Shown: positions 6,880 through 7,715 of the stretch, piece by piece
Numbering within the stretch: the stretch's first letter is position 1
Layout of the letters: each line of letters starts with the position of its first letter
Origin: Clostridiales bacterium
GTDB taxonomy: Bacteria; Bacillota; Clostridia; Christensenellales; CAG-917
Length of the DNA: 7,715 bases
Direction of reading: 5' to 3'
Assembly: GCA_012800805.1 (NCBI GenBank)
Contig: JAAZIO010000052.1
Location: 1-7,715, forward strand
The notes under the pieces: generated by a model
The model's database searches: none
Told to the model about the DNA's origin: nothing
Seen by the model: the letters and a program-made list of their open reading frames with translations, nothing else
Position numbers and translations under genes: made by a program

Positions 6880-6927
6880 GAATAATTACCCCGCTTTTGA
6901 TAATACTAAACTTGTCAAAAATCTTAT
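6880..6927 (+). other. Divergent upstream region of the ferritin-like gene, no clear promoter
   Basis: This AT-rich stretch must hold the plus-strand promoter, but I see no good hexamer pair. GATAAT at 6899-6904 resembles a -10 but lacks a matching -35; TTGATA at 6897-6902 resembles a -35 but has no good -10 at 16-18 bp. A weak inverted repeat TTGATAA / TTGTCAA, with 6 of 7 positions pairing, spans about 6897-6918 and could be an operator. It matches neither the PerR nor the Rex consensus I know. Confidence 0.3.
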
Positions 6928-6934
6928 AAGGAGA
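6928..6934 (+). promoter_or_regulatory. Strong ribosome binding site of the ferritin-like gene
   Basis: AAGGAGA sits 7 nt (counted from the AAGGAG core) before the ATG at 6941. It is the strongest Shine-Dalgarno in the window, fixes the start codon, and suggests higher expression than the coupled genes on the other strand. Confidence 0.85.
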
Positions 6935-6940
6935 TATGCT

Positions 6941-7715
6941 ATGGCATTTAACCCGTTTAACGAAAAAGCACAAAAAATAAAAGACACTTTTGATGATTGG
7001 AAATCGCTTTACCCGAAAGCTTACGACAAAAACGAAGTTGACCCCTTTACAAGGCTTAGGGTCATTCTCATGAACGGAACGGAGTATGAAGCGGTCAAGT
7101 TCTCGCACCAGTTCCACCGCCACTGCACCAACAACGACATAAGGCGCGAGCTTGCTCTTGCAAGAAGAATCGAACAGCAACAGCAAAAGAGAATAGCTAA
7201 CCTTAAGCCGATTGACGAGGACATCCTTGAAACCACAATCGGATACGAACAGCTTGCCGTTGACCTTACAGCTATTCTCGGCCAAAGGGAGCCCAACAAA
7301 TATGTCAAAAAGGCGCTGGACTTTGCTCTTCTTGAGGACTTCGACCACCTCTACCGCTATGCCGACTTGCTTGAGATGGAGCACGGCGTCCACGCTCAGA
7401 GAATAGTTGGCGAATACACCGAGATTATGCCCGGCCGTCCGACTATCTCCGAGCACCGCTTCCCCTATGACGATGTCAGAAGATTCATCGACGCAAAGAC
7501 AGCCGACCTTATGACCAGGCTGAACATTGCGATTATAACCGCGGCGGAACAGCAGACGATGAACTATTATATGAACATCGGCCAGTTCTACTCATCGGAT
7601 CTCGGCAGACAGCTTTACTCTGAAATCGCCATGATTGAAGAGCAGCACGTAACTCACTACGGCAGCCTAATGGACCCGCGCTGCACATGGCTTGAGGAAA
7701 ACCTCTTCCATGAAT
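6941..7715 (+). CDS. Ferritin-like (putative diiron four-helix) protein, C-terminus outside window
   Basis: The 258 visible residues form a soluble, mostly helical, His/Glu-rich protein opening MAFNPFNEKAQKIKDTF. I recognise it as a type found in clostridial genomes and usually annotated only as hypothetical or ferritin-like. Candidate metal ligands recur: E50 with SHQFHRH (55-61), E103 in GYEQLAVDLT (101-110), E132-D-F-D-H136, E203 in AAEQQTMNYY (201-210), and E233-E-Q-H236, an ExxH motif, followed by H239. The alternation of Glu and ExxH-like motifs at about 30-residue spacing is what a ferritin/rubrerythrin diiron bundle shows; a Cys-rich rubredoxin domain is not seen in the visible part. 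Possible roles are iron binding or peroxide/oxygen defence, inferred from fold only. Many codons here are C-ending (CTT/CTC, GAC, AAC), consistent with high expression. It is divergent from holA and not part of that operon. Confidence 0.78.
   Translation, partial: MAFNPFNEKAQKIKDTFDDWKSLYPKAYDKNEVDPFTRLRVILMNGTEYEAVKFSHQFHRHCTNNDIRRELALARRIEQQQQKRIANLKPIDEDILETTIGYEQLAVDLTAILGQREPNKYVKKALDFALLEDFDHLYRYADLLEMEHGVHAQRIVGEYTEIMPGRPTISEHRFPYDDVRRFIDAKTADLMTRLNIAIITAAEQQTMNYYMNIGQFYSSDLGRQLYSEIAMIEEQHVTHYGSLMDPRCTWLEENLFHE

Noticed and set aside
6880..6935. PerR or Rex operator ahead of the ferritin-like gene
   Set aside because: The AT-rich sequence tempted such a call, but neither the TTATAATNATTATAA pattern nor a TTGTGA-like Rex palindrome is present beyond a weak, differently spaced repeat.
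6863..7456. Open frame of 197 codons on the minus strand
   Set aside because: It is antisense to the ferritin-like gene and would run into the holA promoter region; the plus-strand gene has a strong Shine-Dalgarno and a coherent protein, so this is a shadow frame.

Overview
The window looks like a chromosomal segment of an anaerobic, low-to-moderate G+C Bacillota, most likely a clostridial lineage. The support is a CdaA-type diadenylate cyclase, a clostridial-style DUF1015 protein, a monofunctional two-ACT aspartate kinase, SigA-like promoters with 17-bp spacers, strong purine-rich ribosome binding sites, and a ferritin-like protein of a kind I associate with clostridia. This assignment rests on protein resemblance from memory, not on a search.

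Layout: bases 1-1413 (minus) hold almost all of a MATE-family efflux transporter whose 3' end lies outside the window. It has its own promoter at 1439-1467. A strong hairpin terminator at 1531-1556 separates it from the next unit. Bases 1594-6821 (minus) hold five tightly packed genes read in the order holA (DNA polymerase III delta), an unrecognised membrane protein with about six TM segments, cdaA (c-di-AMP synthase), a DUF1015 protein, and ask (aspartate kinase). The junctions are a 3-nt gap, a 4-nt overlap (or a 2-nt gap, depending on the cdaA start), a 1-nt overlap and a 43-nt gap. With the promoter at 6851-6879 and the terminator after ask, this reads as one transcription unit of about 5.3 kb. 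On the plus strand, divergent from holA, a ferritin-like gene starts at 6941 with a textbook Shine-Dalgarno and runs off the window end.

The main point of interest is the setting of cdaA. In most Bacillota it sits in cdaA-cdaR-glmM. Here neither cdaR nor glmM is present. Instead cdaA lies between an uncharacterised membrane protein with an acidic cytoplasmic-looking tail and two genes that suggest amino-acid metabolism. That suggests, but does not prove, a link between c-di-AMP signalling and aspartate-family metabolism, and a candidate replacement partner for CdaR. I see no CRISPR array, insertion sequence, tRNA, rRNA, riboswitch or obvious defence system.
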